From Amycolatopsis pithecellobii (GTDB lineage: Bacteria; Actinomycetota; Actinomycetes; Mycobacteriales; Pseudonocardiaceae), in the NCBI RefSeq assembly GCF_009707865.1, contig NZ_WMBA01000006.1:62001-126000 (forward strand): a stretch of 64,000 nucleotides of DNA, read 5' to 3'. Under the pieces are notes generated by a model that was given only the letters and a program-made list of their open reading frames with translations, searched no databases and was not told the DNA's origin. The translations under genes were made by a program, and so were the position numbers. Positions 62,290 to 64,000 of this stretch are shown piece by piece; positions within the stretch are counted from its first letter, which is position 1; each line of letters opens with the position of its first letter.

Positions 62290-63174
62290 TCACGTCCGCG
62301 CGGGTACCAGGCCCAGCCGGTTGACCACCTCACGCGTGGCCTTCGACCGGTTGAACGTGTAGAAGTGCAGGTCCGGCACGCCCTCGGCGATGAGCCGCTC
62401 GCACAGTTCGGTGACCACGTCGAGCCCTTCCGCACGGAAGGCCTTGGGGTCGCCCTCCAGCGGTTCGAGCCGGTCCAGCAGCCATTGCGGGCACCGCGCG
62501 CCGGATAGCTTGATCGTCGTCTTGAGCGTGCGCGGCGTGGTCAACGGCATCACGCCCGGGATGAGCAGGGCGTCCGAACCGGCGGCCGCCACCCTGTCCC
62601 GCAGCCGCAGGAAGTCCTCGGCCTCGAAGAACAGTTGCGCGATACCGAAATCCGCGCCGGCGTTGAACTTGCGCACGAGGTACCGGGTGTCGGTCTCCAG
62701 ATCGGGCGAGCGCGGATGACCGTATGGGAACGCCGAAACGCCGACGCAGAAGTCGCCCAGTGAGCGGACGAGTTCCACGAGCTCCTCCGCGTAGTTGAGC
62801 CCTTGCGGGTGCGCCACCCAGTCGCCGTACGGGTCGCCCGGCGGGTCCCCGCGCAGCGCCAGGATGTTGCGCACCCCCACGGCCGCGTACCAGCCGATGA
62901 CGTTGCGCAGCTCCGCGACGGAGTGGTTCACCGCGGTCAGGTGCGCCATCGGGACCAGCGTTGTTTCCGTGGCGACCCGGGCGATGTTGCGGATCGTGCC
63001 GTCCCGGCTCGACCCGCCGGCGCCGTAGGTGATCGACATGTACGCCGGGTCGAACATCTCCAGTTCGCGGATCGAGCGCCACAGCACCGCCTCGTCGGCG
63101 GCGTCACGGGGCGGGAAGAACTCGACCGAGAACACCGGGGTATCCCCGCGTAACCGTTCGACAACCGACTTCAT
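62290..63174 (-). CDS. metF: Methylenetetrahydrofolate reductase
   Basis: MetF reduces 5,10-methylene-THF to 5-methyl-THF for methionine synthesis, using FAD. The 294-residue TIM-barrel protein shows FSVEFFPPRD, MSITYGAGGSSR, NILALRGDPP, FGIAQLFFEAEDFLRLRD and LIPGVMPL, all family hallmarks. The ATG at 63174 gives the standard N-terminal length. It is first of a pair with the DUF885 gene. Confidence 0.95.
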   Translation of the reverse strand: MKSVVERLRGDTPVFSVEFFPPRDAADEAVLWRSIRELEMFDPAYMSITYGAGGSSRDGTIRNIARVATETTLVPMAHLTAVNHSVAELRNVIGWYAAVGVRNILALRGDPPGDPYGDWVAHPQGLNYAEELVELVRSLGDFCVGVSAFPYGHPRSPDLETDTRYLVRKFNAGADFGIAQLFFEAEDFLRLRDRVAAAGSDALLIPGVMPLTTPRTLKTTIKLSGARCPQWLLDRLEPLEGDPKAFRAEGLDVVTELCERLIAEGVPDLHFYTFNRSKATREVVNRLGLVPART

Positions 63175-63279
63175 GCCCTCATCGTAATGGCGCCCGAATC
63201 ACGCGACACATGTCCTCGCCAGCCCCGCACCCGACCGCCACCCCTCACGGAGGCGCTTCGCGCCGCGGTTCCCCCTGAT

Positions 63280-64000
63280 TCACGCAGTGGCGAGTTCTGC
63301 CTGCTGCGCGCCCCAGCGGCGGGCGAGCACCGCGCAGATCATCAGCTGGGCCTGGTGGAACAGCATCAGCGGCAGCACGATGAGCCCCACGGTGTGCGCC
63401 GGGAACAGCACGGTGGCCATCGGCAGGCCGCTGGCCAGGCTTTTCTTCGAGCCGCAGAAGATGATCGTGATGCGGTCCTCGCGCGAGAAGCCCAGCCGTG
63501 GGGTGACGAACTTGAGCACGCCCAGCACCACGAAGAACAGCGCCAGGTTCAGCACCACCAGCCCGGCCAGCGACAGCCAGCTGAGCTGGTGCCAGATCCC
63601 GGCGACGATCCCCTCGCTGAACGCCGTGTAGACGATGATCAGGATGACGCCGCGATCGGCCCTTCCGAGCACTGTTTTGTGCGCGGTGATCCAGCCACCG
63701 ATCCACCGGCGCAGCAACTGCCCGGCGACGAACGGCACGAGCAGCTGGAACACGATCGAGGTGACGGCGTGCAACGAGAAACCGGCGCCGGTCGTGTGCA
63801 GCAGCAGGCCCACGAGCAGCGGTGTGAGAACGATGCCGATGATGCTGGAGAACGACGCGGCGCAGATAGCGGCCGCGACATTGCCGCGCGCGATGGAGGT
63901 GAACGCGATCGACGAGTTCACCGTGGACGGCAGCGCACACAGGAAGATCAGGCCTGCCGCCAGCGCCGGCGTGAGCACTGCGGGCACCAGCAGCTTCGTG
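63280..64000 (-). CDS. Sodium/bile acid symporter-like (SBF-like) membrane protein, N-terminus off the right edge
   Basis: The frame runs from the right window edge to a stop at 63280, covering 239 codons of the C-terminal two thirds. It contains about seven membrane helices and segments typical of the SBF-like/SLC10A7-type group: LPSTVNSSIAFTSIARGNVAAA, FSSIIGIVLTPLLVG and FCGSKKSLASGLPMATVLF. Such proteins transport organic anions, with sodium in the family. The start is outside the window. Confidence 0.86.
   Translation of the reverse strand, partial: TKLLVPAVLTPALAAGLIFLCALPSTVNSSIAFTSIARGNVAAAICAASFSSIIGIVLTPLLVGLLLHTTGAGFSLHAVTSIVFQLLVPFVAGQLLRRWIGGWITAHKTVLGRADRGVILIIVYTAFSEGIVAGIWHQLSWLSLAGLVVLNLALFFVVLGVLKFVTPRLGFSREDRITIIFCGSKKSLASGLPMATVLFPAHTVGLIVLPLMLFHQAQLMICAVLARRWGAQQAELATA

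Noticed and set aside
1-64000. tRNA, rRNA or prophage genes
   Set aside because: No tRNA-like T-loop/acceptor pairs, no rRNA sequence and no phage structural or integrase genes were recognised by reading.

Overview
The window is high-GC DNA (coding third positions almost always G or C) from an actinomycete, most likely a Pseudonocardiales genus such as Amycolatopsis. This is inferred from protein content and gene order, not from a database match. Supporting clues are IdeR with a galactose operon, class II ribonucleotide reductase with NrdR, LexA divergent from a LysM cell-division protein, an Sdh1-type succinate dehydrogenase, a glucosylglycerate hydrolase, a mycothiol-type DinB-fold protein and the order hflX-dapF-miaA ... 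DUF349 ... miaB ... gluABCD ... recX-recA-DUF3046. That order resembles mycobacterial Rv2718c-Rv2738c and corynebacterial miaB-gluABCD-recX-recA.

Layout. 1-2.7 kb: protein acetyltransferase (cut by the left edge) and AcuC deacetylase, separated by a tandem array. 2.8-6.9 kb: ideR, then galK-galE. 6.9-9.6 kb: decayed IS5-type transposase, DUF4192 protein, CBS protein. 9.6-14.2 kb: oligopeptidase, NAD(P)-binding protein, GlxA-type regulator, cupin. 14.2-19.4 kb: nrdR-nrdJ, LysM protein and lexA, with phased elements upstream of nrdR and two SOS boxes between the LysM gene and lexA. 19.8-28.8 kb: hflX, dapF, miaA, DUF349 protein, miaB and small membrane proteins. 28.9-33.0 kb: MazEF-type toxin-antitoxin and the gluABCD glutamate importer.

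33.1-46.7 kb is an accessory block between gluD and recX: glucosylglycerate hydrolase and its ROK regulator, a KAP P-loop NTPase fused to a receiver domain, an Sdh1 operon, the Entner-Doudoroff pair edd-eda, a lipase-maturation-factor protein and two decayed transposons. 46.7-54.1 kb: recX, recA with an SOS box, DUF3046, lhr helicase, def. 54.1-64 kb: ACT-GNAT acetyltransferase, VOC protein, an operon of HEPN and DinB-fold proteins with two SOS boxes upstream, a Cys-rich small protein, YbaK, GNAT, EamA exporter, DUF885 peptidase, metF and a SBF-like transporter cut by the right edge.

Three themes link the genes. (1) DNA damage: lexA, recA, the LysM gene and the HEPN operon each have LexA-type boxes. 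(2) Acyl-lysine control: two protein-acetyltransferase types and one AcuC deacetylase. (3) An odd structural habit: at four places the beginning or end of a gene has been copied into a tandem array of about 77-135 bp units, once in frame inside the HEPN gene. The best candidates for something undescribed are the KAP-receiver fusion protein, the SOS-linked HEPN operon and the gene-terminus arrays. No tRNA, rRNA or CRISPR array was seen.
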